Origin: Catenulispora acidiphila DSM 44928
GTDB lineage: Bacteria; Actinomycetota; Actinomycetes; Streptomycetales; Catenulisporaceae
Reading direction: 5' to 3'
DNA: 64,000 nt
Assembly: GCF_000024025.1 (NCBI RefSeq)
Contig: NC_013131.1
Span: 9,714,229 to 9,778,228 of the forward strand
The notes below the pieces were generated by a model. The model ran no database searches. It saw only the letters and a program-made list of their open reading frames with translations, and was not told the origin of the DNA. Each line of letters opens with the position of its first letter. Position 1 is the stretch's first letter. Positions 9,164-18,154 of this stretch are shown piece after piece. The translations under genes and the position numbers were made by a program.

Positions 9164-10459
9164 CTACTGCACAACAGCAGTGGTGTCGGGCTCCCAGTCG
9201 TTCGAGCTGGTGTCGTAGTCGTAGATCGGACGCCCCTGCGCGCCGCTGGTCTGGAACGGCTTGCCGTGATCGTCGATCCGGACTGTTCCGGTCCGGCTGC
9301 CACTACTCCAGTCCAGCTCCAGGTACCACGCTGCGTTCACCGTGTGCGCATGCGCATAGACGGTCAACACCTGCGGGTCGGATTCGGAAACCTCAAAAGG
9401 GAAGTCCTCTGCGCGCACCACATTGTCGCCCTGCTGCCCGGCCTTCGGACTCGCGAGTGGCCGGTCGGCGTCCAAGTTGATGCTGAACGACACGGGCATC
9501 AGACCGCCTCCGCATCCCGACGCCATGGAGTACGCGGACCACGGAAGCGGCGCGGCCTTACTGACCGTCCGGACATGCAGCCCTTGCAGCACCACCGTGC
9601 TCGAAGACGTCCCCTGGACCGACAGCTCGATCTTCATGGTCCCGGCCGACACGGCGCCCAGCGCACTGGCCCATCCCCGCGCATCCGCCTCGGTCGGCGG
9701 AGGAGGGACTTCGCCGGGCTTCTTGTTGAGCAAGTACCACTGCTCGCACTTGTCTTCCCACTGATAGGGACGGATGGTCACCGCTATAGGAGGAGCGGAC
9801 GAAGTGGAGGGAGAGGTCGAGGGAGAGGTAGAGGAGGAAGAGTTAGAGGGAGCGGAGCTGGCGCTGCTACCAGTGGCGGCTCCAGTAGAGGAGCTACTAG
9901 GGGCAGAAGCGCTAGGCGGACTCTGTAGAGAAGACGAACTCTGTAGAGGACTCGACGTCGAACTGCTCACTGTCGAAGCTGCGGTCCGGTCAGAGTTTGA
10001 TCCCGGAGATGAGGCAAACGCGACACCCGCAACAGCCGCTCCGACGCCCACCACGGCGAGCACGGCCAAGGCCGGAAGCAGACGTCGCCGCCTCCGTGAA
10101 ACCGGAGACGGAGTAGTCGCTATAGAGGAATCGCCAGAAGAGTCCTCTACGGGAGAAACCGGAGGCGCGGGAGGAGCGGGAGGAACAACGGAAACCGCCT
10201 CAGCAACCGTTGAGGAACGCGCCTCGCCCGCCGCCATCCACAGCCGATACAGCGTCGCCATCTCCGTGGCGGAAGCTCCGGTCAGCCGCGCGAACTTCTC
10301 TATGACGCCGTACTCCGGAGGCACCGTCTCCCCCTGCACATACCGGTGCAGCGTCGAGGTCCCCACATGCAGCCGCTTCGCCAAGACCCCATAACTGAGC
10401 CCTGACCGCTCCTTCAAATCCCCCAGCAGAGCGGCGAAATCCTCCGGCCCCGACACCAC
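9164..10459 (-). CDS. Membrane-spanning XRE-type HTH protein with extracytoplasmic domain
   Basis: A 431-residue one-component-style protein. Residues about 5-65 form a cro/C1-type helix-turn-helix (LSYGVLAKRLHVGTSTLHRY). An RRRRR stop-transfer patch and one transmembrane helix (LPALAVLAVVGVGAAVAG) follow at about 125-150. Next come about 70 residues of Ser/Thr/Pro linker and a C-terminal extracytoplasmic domain of about 200 residues with two or three cysteines. GTG at 10459 is chosen because GGGAGGT sits 6 bases upstream. The topology suggests a DNA-binding head controlled from outside the membrane; the signal is unknown. Confidence 0.82.
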   Translation of the reverse strand: MVSGPEDFAALLGDLKERSGLSYGVLAKRLHVGTSTLHRYVQGETVPPEYGVIEKFARLTGASATEMATLYRLWMAAGEARSSTVAEAVSVVPPAPPAPPVSPVEDSSGDSSIATTPSPVSRRRRRLLPALAVLAVVGVGAAVAGVAFASSPGSNSDRTAASTVSSSTSSPLQSSSSLQSPPSASAPSSSSTGAATGSSASSAPSNSSSSTSPSTSPSTSSAPPIAVTIRPYQWEDKCEQWYLLNKKPGEVPPPPTEADARGWASALGAVSAGTMKIELSVQGTSSSTVVLQGLHVRTVSKAAPLPWSAYSMASGCGGGLMPVSFSINLDADRPLASPKAGQQGDNVVRAEDFPFEVSESDPQVLTVYAHAHTVNAAWYLELDWSSGSRTGTVRIDDHGKPFQTSGAQGRPIYDYDTSSNDWEPDTTAVVQ

Positions 10460-10599
10460 GCGGTTACCTCCCGTCCCGGATCGGCGTCCCGTCCCGGTCC
10501 CTAATCCGCAGCTCATCGTACGGGAAACCGTCCCGCGCCCGCCTCAGAGGCCTCCCACCCCCCTCGCGGCCCGCCCCGGAACAGACAAGCTCCAGAGCC

Positions 10600-11358
10600 A
10601 TGACGAAGCGCATCACTCACATCGCCAAGCCGCTCCTGCCCGCCACCCTCACCCTCTCCGCCCTCATGAGCATGGCGGCCTGTGGCAGCGACTCCCCCAA
10701 GCCTTCCGCCGCAGCCAGCACGCCGAGCGTGAGCCAGTCCCAGCCGGGCACCGCAGCCCCGACACAGACCTCGGCGCCGAACGTGGCCGACACGTCCACG
10801 GGCACCCAGCAGCCCGCCCCGCGCACCGGATCGGGAACGGGAACAGGAAGCGCAACAGCGACAGCGTCGAAGCCCACCACCCCCAAGCCCCCGACTGCCA
10901 AAACCAGCACCGCCCCCGACTCCACCCTCCCCGGCGACTGCTCCGTCACCCACCTCAAGGGCACCGTCACCAACCTCGCCCGCCCCATCAACCACGTCCT
11001 GCTCACCGTGACCAACGCCGGCTCCACCACCTGCAGCCTGTACTACTACCCCGACCTGCGCCTCGACGCCGACCAGCAGGCCGTCACCCAGGCCGTGGAG
11101 GACAGCAAGCCGCAGGCCGTGGTCACCATCGCGCCGGGCGAGTCGGCCTACGCCGCCATCGGCACCTCTTCCGCCGACGGCTCCGGAGGCACTCCGCAGC
11201 TGGAGAAGCAGGTCGAGGTGTTCCTGGAGTCGCGGGACCAGTCCGGCTCCCTGCCCGGCACGATGACGCTGCCGCTGCCCGCCGGCACTTACGTCGACGT
11301 CGACAAGGCGTTCGTCACCTACTGGCAGTCGGACTTGCAGAGCGCCATCGCCTGGTGA
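10600..11358 (+). CDS. DUF4232 lipoprotein
   Basis: A 252-residue exported lipoprotein. The signal peptide ends in SMAAC with Cys28 as the lipidated residue. A 100-residue Ser/Thr/Pro/Lys linker leads to a DUF4232 domain starting at about residue 110 (CSVTHLKG, HVLLTVTNAGSTTCSLYYYPDLRL), with two cysteines likely in a disulfide. DUF4232 proteins are abundant in actinobacteria and their function is unknown. It is divergent from the membrane XRE gene, which could regulate it. Confidence 0.85.
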   Translation: MTKRITHIAKPLLPATLTLSALMSMAACGSDSPKPSAAASTPSVSQSQPGTAAPTQTSAPNVADTSTGTQQPAPRTGSGTGTGSATATASKPTTPKPPTAKTSTAPDSTLPGDCSVTHLKGTVTNLARPINHVLLTVTNAGSTTCSLYYYPDLRLDADQQAVTQAVEDSKPQAVVTIAPGESAYAAIGTSSADGSGGTPQLEKQVEVFLESRDQSGSLPGTMTLPLPAGTYVDVDKAFVTYWQSDLQSAIAW

Positions 11359-11469
11359 CCGACTGCCGGAGCCACGGAGACGGTTCGGCGGTACGGAGAA
11401 TCACCCGCGCCGCCGAACCACGGCACGCGTCCCCCCGCGTTCGAAAACACAGAGCACTACCGTGGTTGC

Positions 11470-14175
11470 ATGGAGTCATCACAGGTCGGGATCCGCGAGG
11501 TGCTCGCCATCCCCGACTTCCGCCGGCTGTGGACGGCTCTGTCGCTGTCCAGCCTCGGCGACTGGCTCGGGCTGCTGGCCCAGTCCTCGCTGGCGGCGTC
11601 CCTGGCCGGAGGCGGGTACGCCGGGCGCTCCTACGCGGTCGCCGGCGTCTTCGTGGTCCGGCTGATCCCGGCCGTGCTGTTCGGGCCGATCGCCGGGGTG
11701 GTCGCCGACCGGCTGGACCGGCGCTGGACGATGGTGGCCGGGGACAGCGCGCGCTGCCTGTTCTTCATCTCCATCCCCCTGGTCGGCTCCCTATGGTGGC
11801 TGTTCACCGCGACCTTCCTGATCGAGATCGCGGCGATGTTCTGGATCCCGGCCAAGGAGGCGACGGTCCCGAACCTGGTCCCGCCGCGGCTGCTGGAGTC
11901 GGCGAACCAGGTCTCACTGCTCACCGCCTATGGCACCGCTCCTATCGCGGCCGGCGTGTTCACCGTCCTGTCGCTGATCACGCGCGCACTAGCCGACCAG
12001 TGGACCTTCTTCACCGCCAAACCGGTCAGCCTCGCCCTCTACTTCGACGCACTGACCTTCCTGTTCTCCGCCCTGACTATCGCGCGCCTAAGGACCATCC
12101 CCGCGCGGTCCGCGACAGAGCGCGCAGCGGAGCGCCGCCACACCACCGACAACCGCTCCGTGCTCCGCACCCTCTTCGACGGCTGGCACTACCTCGGGGA
12201 GGACAGGCGGATCCGCGGTGTGATCATCGGCACAACCGGAGCCTTCGCGGCCGGCGGCGCGGTGGTCGGGCTGGCCCGGACCTACGTCGGCGACCTGCAC
12301 GCGGGTCAGGCGGCGTACGGCGTCCTGTTCGGCACGGTCTTCCTCGGCCTGGCCGCGGGGATGTTCACCGGGTCGCGGGTGCTCGCGGGGGTGTCGCGGG
12401 AGCGGCTGTTCGGCTCGGTGATCTTCGCCGCCGGGATCGTGCTCTGCGTGTTCGCGCTGGTGCCGATCCTGCTGCTCAGCGTGCTGTGCGCGCTCGTGAT
12501 CGGCTTCCTCGGCGGGACCGCGTGGATCATCGGGCAGACGATGCTGGGCCGCGAGGTGGCCGACGAGCTGCGCGGCCGGACGTTCGCCTTCGTCCAGTCG
12601 CTGATCCGGGTGACGCTGGTCCTGATCCTGGCCGTGTCCCCGGCGGTGGCCGGAGTGTTCGGCGCGCACACGCTAAGCGTTCCCGGCGTGTCGATCACCT
12701 ATGGTGGCGCGGCCATCACCCTTTTCGGCGCGGGATTGCTCGCGATGGGCGTCGGGTGGGTGGCGTACAGGATGATGGATGACGTGCCAGGGAAATCGTT
12801 GCGGAACGAACTGAAGGCGGCGCTTAAGCGCTCCGCCGCTCCGACGCGCGCCGGGGGCGCTGCGGAGACGGGGACCTCCTCCGGACCGGCGGTCGCAGCC
12901 GCCGGGAACCCGCTGCCGGAAGACACCGGGATCGAAAGGCCCGCACACGCCTACACCGGTACCTTCCTGTCCTTCGAGGGCGGCGACGGCAGCGGCAAGT
13001 CCACGCAGCTGGACCTGCTCGCCGACTGGCTGCGCGGGAGCGGCCACGAGGTGGTGGTCACCCGGGAGCCCGGGGGGACGCCGCTGGGCACCAAGCTGCG
13101 GAACATCGTGCTGGACGCGCACAACGCCGACGTCATCTCCCCGCGCGCCGAGGCGCTGATCTACGCCGCGGACCGCGCCGACCACGTCGAGCGGGTGGTC
13201 CGGCCGGCGCTGGAGCGCGGGGCGGTGGTGATCACCGACCGCTACGTCGACTCCTCCCTGGCGTATCAGGGCGCGGGCCGCGCGCTGTCAGCCCGGGAGG
13301 TCGAGCTGTTGTCGCAGTGGGCCACGCAGGGCCTGATGCCGGACGTCACGATCCTGATGGACCTGGACCCGCTCGAGGCCGCGCGGCGCCGCAAGACCCC
13401 GGCCGACCGGCTGGAGCTGGAGTCCGTGGACTTCCACCGCCGGGTCCGCAACCGCTACCTGGAGCTGGCCACGGCCGAGCCGGAGCGGTTCATCGTGATC
13501 AACGCCATGGAGCCGATCGAGCAGATCGCCGGACGCATCCGGGCCCGGCTGGAGGGCCGGATCCACCTGTCGAGCCAGCAGCGGAGTGAGGAAGCGGAGC
13601 GGCGCGAGGCAGAGCGGCGTAAGGCCGCTGCGGAGCGCGCCGTACAGATGGCAGAGCTCTCCGACGCGGAGCGCCGCCGGGCCGAGATCGAAGCCGAACA
13701 GCGGGACCAGGCGCAGCGCGAGCAGGAGGCGCGGGAGGCCGCGAGCCAGGAGCACCGGCGGCGCTTGGAGGAGGACGCGGCCAGGGCGGAGCGGGCGGCG
13801 CGCGAGCGGGTACAAGGCGCCGGCGACCTGTCCTCGCGGCTGGCGCCGAGCGACCGACCGACGACTCGGCCGACGGCTCGACCGCCGGAGCGCGCAGCCG
13901 ACACGCCGACGACGCGCTCTGCCACGCCCACTCCCCCGCCTTCGGCCAAGCCTCCGACTTCGGCAAAGCCTCCGACCTCGCCCTCCGGTTCGACTCCGAC
14001 CTCGATGTCCCACGCCGAGGAGATCACAGCGCCTCCCGTCCGCAGCGAATGGGAAGTCCCGGACTACGTCGCGCAGCCGGAGTTCGACGACGAGCCGGAG
14101 CAGGACGCGATGTCGATGGCGGACGAGCTGTTCGGAGCCCACCACAGGTCACGGCGCGGCGGTGACGACGCATGA
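11470..14175 (+). CDS. tmk: MFS transporter-thymidylate kinase fusion with coiled-coil tail
   Basis: A 901-residue fusion. Residues 1 to about 440 form a 12-helix major facilitator domain (start IPDFRRLWTALSLSSLGDWL, loop VADRLDRRW). Residues about 497-700 are a complete dTMP kinase: Walker A EGGDGSGKST with Lys510, TREPGGTPLG, the DRYVDSSLAYQG motif and the lid RRRKTPADR. It phosphorylates dTMP to dTDP. A charged Glu/Arg/Ala coiled coil (about 700-790) and a Pro/Thr-rich tail follow. MFS-Tmk fusions are known in Streptomyces. The ATG has no clear ribosome site. The gene overlaps holB by 4 bases. Confidence 0.93.
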   Translation: MESSQVGIREVLAIPDFRRLWTALSLSSLGDWLGLLAQSSLAASLAGGGYAGRSYAVAGVFVVRLIPAVLFGPIAGVVADRLDRRWTMVAGDSARCLFFISIPLVGSLWWLFTATFLIEIAAMFWIPAKEATVPNLVPPRLLESANQVSLLTAYGTAPIAAGVFTVLSLITRALADQWTFFTAKPVSLALYFDALTFLFSALTIARLRTIPARSATERAAERRHTTDNRSVLRTLFDGWHYLGEDRRIRGVIIGTTGAFAAGGAVVGLARTYVGDLHAGQAAYGVLFGTVFLGLAAGMFTGSRVLAGVSRERLFGSVIFAAGIVLCVFALVPILLLSVLCALVIGFLGGTAWIIGQTMLGREVADELRGRTFAFVQSLIRVTLVLILAVSPAVAGVFGAHTLSVPGVSITYGGAAITLFGAGLLAMGVGWVAYRMMDDVPGKSLRNELKAALKRSAAPTRAGGAAETGTSSGPAVAAAGNPLPEDTGIERPAHAYTGTFLSFEGGDGSGKSTQLDLLADWLRGSGHEVVVTREPGGTPLGTKLRNIVLDAHNADVISPRAEALIYAADRADHVERVVRPALERGAVVITDRYVDSSLAYQGAGRALSAREVELLSQWATQGLMPDVTILMDLDPLEAARRRKTPADRLELESVDFHRRVRNRYLELATAEPERFIVINAMEPIEQIAGRIRARLEGRIHLSSQQRSEEAERREAERRKAAAERAVQMAELSDAERRRAEIEAEQRDQAQREQEAREAASQEHRRRLEEDAARAERAARERVQGAGDLSSRLAPSDRPTTRPTARPPERAADTPTTRSATPTPPPSAKPPTSAKPPTSPSGSTPTSMSHAEEITAPPVRSEWEVPDYVAQPEFDDEPEQDAMSMADELFGAHHRSRRGGDDA

Positions 14176-15359
14176 GCGGCGACAGCGCAGCGTTCCAGCC
14201 CTATGGCGTCTGGACCGACCTGGTCGGCCAGGACCACATCAGCACCGACCTGGTCCAGGCGGCGCTCGGCAACGGCATGACCCACGCCTGGCTGCTCACC
14301 GGACCGCCCGGCTCGGGTCGGTCCACCGCGGCGCGCGCCTTCGCGGCGGCGCTGCAGTGCACGACAGCCGGCGAGCCGGGCTGCGGTTACTGCCTGGGCT
14401 GCCGGACCGTCCTCGACGGCACGCATCCCGACGTGCTCCAGCTCGCCACCGACCAGCTCTCGATCGGCGTGGCCGACACCCGCGGCCTGGTGCGGCGCTC
14501 GTCGATGACCCCGTCCTCGGGCCGCTGGCAGGTCCTGCTCATCGAGGACGCCGACCGGCTCACCGAGGCGGCCGGCAACGTCCTGCTGAAAGCGGTCGAA
14601 GAGCCCTCGCCGCGCACGATCTGGATCCTGTGCGCCCCGGGCCGCGACGACATGCTCCCCACGATCCGCTCCCGCTGCCGCCACCTGCTGCTGCGCACGC
14701 CGCCCTCGTCGGCGGTCGCGGAGATCCTGGTGCGGCGCGACGGAGTGGACCCGATCCGCGCCCGCGAGGCGGCGCGCGCTGCCCAGGGACACATCGGGCG
14801 CGCTAAGCGTTTGGCGACGGATGACGAGGCGCGGGCGAAACGCAAGGCGGTCCTGGCGCTGGCGTCGTCGCTGACCGACATAGGGTCGGCGCTGTCGGCG
14901 GCGCAGAAGCTGGTCGACGCGACCATCGCCGAGGCGAAGCACGACGCCGACGAGCGGAACGTCATAGAGACCGCGGACATGCGGCTCGCGCTGGGGTACC
15001 AGGAGGGGTCGCGCAAGGCGGTTCCCGGCGCCGCCGGAGCGCTGAAGGATCTGGAGTCGCGGCAGAAGAAGCGCGCGACCCGGATGCAGCGGGACGCTCT
15101 GGACCTAGCGCTGGTGGACCTCGCGGCGTTCTACCGGGACGTGCTGGCCGTCCAGCTCGGTGCGATCGGCGGTCCGGGCGGTGACGTCACCGAGCCCATC
15201 CACGACGACCAGTACGCGGCCGTGCGCAAGATCGCCGCAGCGGGGACGCCGGAGGCGACGTTGCGGCGGATCGAGGCGGTGCTCGCCTGCCGGAAGGCGG
15301 TGGAGCGGAACGTGGCGCCGCTGTTGGCGGTGGAAGCCATGGCCGTGAACCTGCGCTAG
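14172..15359 (+). CDS. holB: DNA polymerase III δ' subunit
   Basis: Clamp-loader δ' subunit of 395 residues that helps place the β sliding clamp on DNA. The AAA+ fold is evident, but the P-loop reads GPPGSGRST with Arg50 where an ATPase would have Lys, which fits the non-hydrolysing role of δ'. A four-cysteine zinc site follows (C-x8-C-x2-C-x2-C near CTTAGEPGCGYC). An SRC motif (TIRSRCRH) marks the trans-acting region. The start overlaps the tmk stop as ATGA, so the two are translationally coupled. Its 3' end overlaps the convergent AraC gene by 4 bases. Confidence 0.93.
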   Translation: MSGDSAAFQPYGVWTDLVGQDHISTDLVQAALGNGMTHAWLLTGPPGSGRSTAARAFAAALQCTTAGEPGCGYCLGCRTVLDGTHPDVLQLATDQLSIGVADTRGLVRRSSMTPSSGRWQVLLIEDADRLTEAAGNVLLKAVEEPSPRTIWILCAPGRDDMLPTIRSRCRHLLLRTPPSSAVAEILVRRDGVDPIRAREAARAAQGHIGRAKRLATDDEARAKRKAVLALASSLTDIGSALSAAQKLVDATIAEAKHDADERNVIETADMRLALGYQEGSRKAVPGAAGALKDLESRQKKRATRMQRDALDLALVDLAAFYRDVLAVQLGAIGGPGGDVTEPIHDDQYAAVRKIAAAGTPEATLRRIEAVLACRKAVERNVAPLLAVEAMAVNLR

Positions 15360-16348
15360 ACGGCCACGCGCCACGGACGTACCGCCGCTATAGGCGTGGC
15401 GTCTCTAGAGGCGCGTTCCCGATGCTCCTTAGGGCTGATCCCACGTACCCGCTTAAAGGCAGCGCTTAGCGCGAACGCACTGCCGTACCCGACTTGTTCG
15501 GCCACTGATGCGATGGTCGAAGCAGGGTCACGGAGTAGGTCTGCGGACAGCGCGAGCCGCCAGTTCGCTAGGTAAGCCATGGGCGGTTCCCCGACCTCTG
15601 CTGCGAAACGCCGCGCGAGGGCGGCGCGCGAGACGTGTGCGGCATCGGCGAGTGCTGCGACGGTCCAGGGATGCGCGGGGTCGTCGTGGATAAGGCGGAG
15701 CGCGGTACCAACCACCGGGTCGTCCTGCGCGCGGTACCAGGCAGGAGTCTCTACGTCGGGACGCGCCAGCCAGGTACGCAGCGCGACAACCGTCAAGAGA
15801 TCCAAGAGGCGGTCTAGCACCGCGTCCTGGCCGGGGGTGTCACGAGCCACCTCGTCGGCCAGCAGCGGGATCAACGGAGTGTCGCATTCGCCGTCGCGCA
15901 GCACCGCTAAAGCTGGGAGCGCGGAGAGCAGCGGTGCGCAGATCTCGCTGAGGACTTGGTACGTACCGGTGACCAGGACGGTGGCGCCGTCAGGAGCGTT
16001 GCCCCAGCTGCGCGTGCCCAGGGCGCGCATGTCGCCGAGGTCTTCGCCGTCGGGGGTGGTGCAGCGCTGGCCGGGGTGGATGACGGCCTGCGGCTGCGTC
16101 GCGGGGTCGTCGGCGAAGACGTACGGGTCCGGACCGCGCAGGATCGCCAGATCTCCCTGGTGGAGGCAGGTCGCCGTGGTGGAGGACTCCGGGTCGGGGA
16201 GCACCCAGGCGGTCCCCGAGATCACGGCGACCAGCGTCAGCGGCGCCTGGTCCTGCACGCGCAGCGACCAGGGCGGAGTGAGCAGGGAACGCAGGAGGAA
16301 GGCACCGTCGGCACGCGGCCCGTTGAGCAACCCGGCTATGACGTCCAT
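15356..16348 (-). CDS. AraC family regulator with cupin_6 sensor domain
   Basis: A 330-residue transcription factor. The N-terminal ~190 residues form an AraC-binding cupin-like sensor. The C-terminal ~100 residues hold two helix-turn-helix units (VAALADAAHVSRAALARRF and IASVAEQVGYGSAFALSAAFK) with the terminal GISPKEHRE. This cupin_6 type usually controls an adjacent oxidoreductase, and here it is divergent from the NmrA-like gene with 81 bases between, which probably holds the operator. Confidence 0.9.
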   Translation of the reverse strand: MDVIAGLLNGPRADGAFLLRSLLTPPWSLRVQDQAPLTLVAVISGTAWVLPDPESSTTATCLHQGDLAILRGPDPYVFADDPATQPQAVIHPGQRCTTPDGEDLGDMRALGTRSWGNAPDGATVLVTGTYQVLSEICAPLLSALPALAVLRDGECDTPLIPLLADEVARDTPGQDAVLDRLLDLLTVVALRTWLARPDVETPAWYRAQDDPVVGTALRLIHDDPAHPWTVAALADAAHVSRAALARRFAAEVGEPPMAYLANWRLALSADLLRDPASTIASVAEQVGYGSAFALSAAFKRVRGISPKEHRERASRDATPIAAVRPWRVAV

Positions 16349-16429
16349 ACCTCGACTTTAGACGATCGCTTATGGATATGTGGACTCTGGACCATTCTGC
16401 ATCTCACGCAGGACGGCTGTACTTGAGTC

Positions 16430-17305
16430 ATGACCACGAACGAGACCACGAACGAGACCACGGACAAGACCACAAACGAGAACGCAAACACCCCGGTGAT
16501 CCTCGTCCTCGGCGCGTCCGGCAAGACCGGCCGGCGGGTGGCCGATCGGCTGGAGACCGCCGGCGCAGCCGTGCGGCGCGGTTCCCGCTCGGCGAGCCCG
16601 CCCTTCGACTGGGAGGACCCGGCGACGTGGCCGGCGGCGCTGGAGGGCGTCGCGAGCGTCTACGTGTCCTTCTACCCGGATCTGGCCGTACCGGGAGCGC
16701 CCGAGGCGGTGGCGGCGTTCACCGCCGAGGCACGTCGCGCCGGGGTGCGGCGGGTGGTGCTGCTGTCGGGACGCGGCGAAGCGGAGGCGCAGCGGGCCGA
16801 GGAGGTCATCGCGGCGGCGGGGATGGAGTGGACGGTGGTGCGCGCCAGCTGGTTCGCGCAGAACTTCTCCGAGGGCGCCTTCCTGGACGCCGTGAACTCC
16901 GGAGAGGTGGTGCTGCCGGTCGGGGACGTCCGGGAGCCGTTCATCGACGTCGAGGACATCGCCGACGTCGCGGTCGCGGCGCTCACCGAGGACGGACATC
17001 ACGAGCAGGTCTATGAAGTCACCGGTCCGCAGCTCCTGACGTTCGCGGAGGCGGTGCGCGCTATAGCGGAGGCCTCAGGACGCGAAGTCGCCTTCACATC
17101 GGTTCCGCTGGACGCGTTCACCGCGTACCTCGCGGAGGCGGGCGAGGCACCGGAAGTGATCGAGATGCTGGCGTACCTCTTCGCGGAGGTACTGGACGGT
17201 CGCAACGCATATGTGACCGACGGAGTGAAGCGCGCTATAGGGCGACCGCCAAGGGACTTCGCGGACTACGCGCGCACTGCGGCTGCCAAGGGGGTCTGGA
17301 AGTGA
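16430..17305 (+). CDS. NmrA-like/atypical SDR NAD(P)-binding protein with repeat N-terminus
   Basis: A 291-residue atypical short-chain dehydrogenase of the NmrA/HSCARG kind. The dinucleotide motif is VLGASGKTGRRV, followed by PFIDVEDIADVAVAAL and a C-terminal substrate region. Such proteins sense or use NAD(P)H; the substrate is unknown. The first 18 residues are a low-complexity TNET repeat encoded by four 12-bp tandem units (16433-16480), and the conserved fold begins only at about residue 22. It is coupled to the DUF1772 gene by a GTGA overlap and is probably controlled by the divergent AraC regulator. Confidence 0.88.
   Translation: MTTNETTNETTDKTTNENANTPVILVLGASGKTGRRVADRLETAGAAVRRGSRSASPPFDWEDPATWPAALEGVASVYVSFYPDLAVPGAPEAVAAFTAEARRAGVRRVVLLSGRGEAEAQRAEEVIAAAGMEWTVVRASWFAQNFSEGAFLDAVNSGEVVLPVGDVREPFIDVEDIADVAVAALTEDGHHEQVYEVTGPQLLTFAEAVRAIAEASGREVAFTSVPLDAFTAYLAEAGEAPEVIEMLAYLFAEVLDGRNAYVTDGVKRAIGRPPRDFADYARTAAAKGVWK
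16433..16480 (+). repeat. Four 12-bp tandem repeats in the NmrA-like gene
   Basis: Units at 16433-16444, 16445-16456, 16457-16468 and 16469-16480. The first two are identical (ACCACGAACGAG) and the others differ by one to two bases. Twelve is a multiple of three, so copy-number change would lengthen or shorten the N-terminus without breaking the frame. Confidence 0.85.
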
Positions 17306-17856
17306 AGACGCGTGTGAACGGAAGCGGCGTTCTCGCCGCCGCGACGGTCGTGACCGGTCTCATCGCCGGGGTCTACTACGCCTTCGCCTGCTCGGTGATG
17401 CTCGGACTCGGCGCCTCCGGCGACCGCACCTTCATCGAGGCGATGCAGAACATCAACAAGAAGATCGAGAACCCGGTCTTCTTCCTGACCTTCTTCGGCG
17501 CGCTCATCCTGCCCGCCTGGGCACTGCGCACCTACCGCCAAGACCGCACACTGCGCCTGTGGATCGCCGCCGGCCTCGTGCTCTACACGATCGGTCTGCT
17601 CACGACGATGGCAGTCAACATCCCGCTGAACAACCAACTCGCCGCAGCAGGCGCCCCGGCAAGAATCGCCGACCCCGCCGCCGTCCGAGCCCGCTTCGAG
17701 GACACCTGGAACATGTGGAACATCGCAAGGGCACTGCTCAGCACCGGTGCCGCAGCCTGCCTGGCGCGAGCGCTGCTGCTGGCCGGCTGGCGCGGAGAGA
17801 CACAGCGGGCTGAGGCTGAGGCGCCGACTGCATCGCGGATGTGGAGCGCTGTTTGA
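17302..17856 (+). CDS. DUF1772 (anthrone oxygenase-like) membrane protein
   Basis: A 184-residue integral membrane protein with four hydrophobic helices: one near the N-terminus (VVTGLIAGVYYAFACSV), two in the middle and one near the C-terminus. The NIPLNNQLA and FEDTWNMWN motifs are typical of DUF1772, a family that includes fungal anthrone oxygenase-type proteins. The GTG start overlaps the NmrA-like stop by 4 bases. A strong hairpin follows. Confidence 0.85.
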   Translation: MKTRVNGSGVLAAATVVTGLIAGVYYAFACSVMLGLGASGDRTFIEAMQNINKKIENPVFFLTFFGALILPAWALRTYRQDRTLRLWIAAGLVLYTIGLLTTMAVNIPLNNQLAAAGAPARIADPAAVRARFEDTWNMWNIARALLSTGAAACLARALLLAGWRGETQRAEAEAPTASRMWSAV

Positions 17857-17879
17857 CCCGTATTAGGGGGTGGCTAAGG

Positions 17880-17924
17880 AAACGGCTCTGTGGGATTCGC
17901 TAAGGGAATCCCACAGAGCCGTTT
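17880..17924. terminator. Long perfect hairpin after the DUF1772 gene
   Basis: A 19-bp perfect stem (17880-17898 with 17906-17924) with a 7-base loop, 23 bases after the stop. Its symmetry allows function in both directions. Confidence 0.88.
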
Positions 17925-18154
17925 CGCTTGTGCGTCAGTCCATAGTCGCGGCCCACGCCGCCAAGGCCTCGAAGTCCGCCGCAACCAAGCCCGATCGCCG
18001 GATCGACCTGGTGGAGCAGCGCGGGTCCGCGGCCAGCTGAGAGCGGGAGTTCGGGAAGACCGAGAACCGGGCCTACGCATTCGTTAACGTCAGCTCGTGG
18101 CCAGGGCCAGGCCGAACCAGCAGCGGATTGACTCGCTGGGAAGTCGCGCCATAA
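17925..18154. other. Intergenic region with a possible decayed reading frame
   Basis: No confident gene. On the minus strand a frame ends at a TGA (17935-17937) and reads back about 46 codons (for example RRSGLVAADFEALAAW) to an in-frame TAG near 18075 without a start codon. Its protein-like composition suggests a gene remnant, but I recognise no family. Confidence 0.3.
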
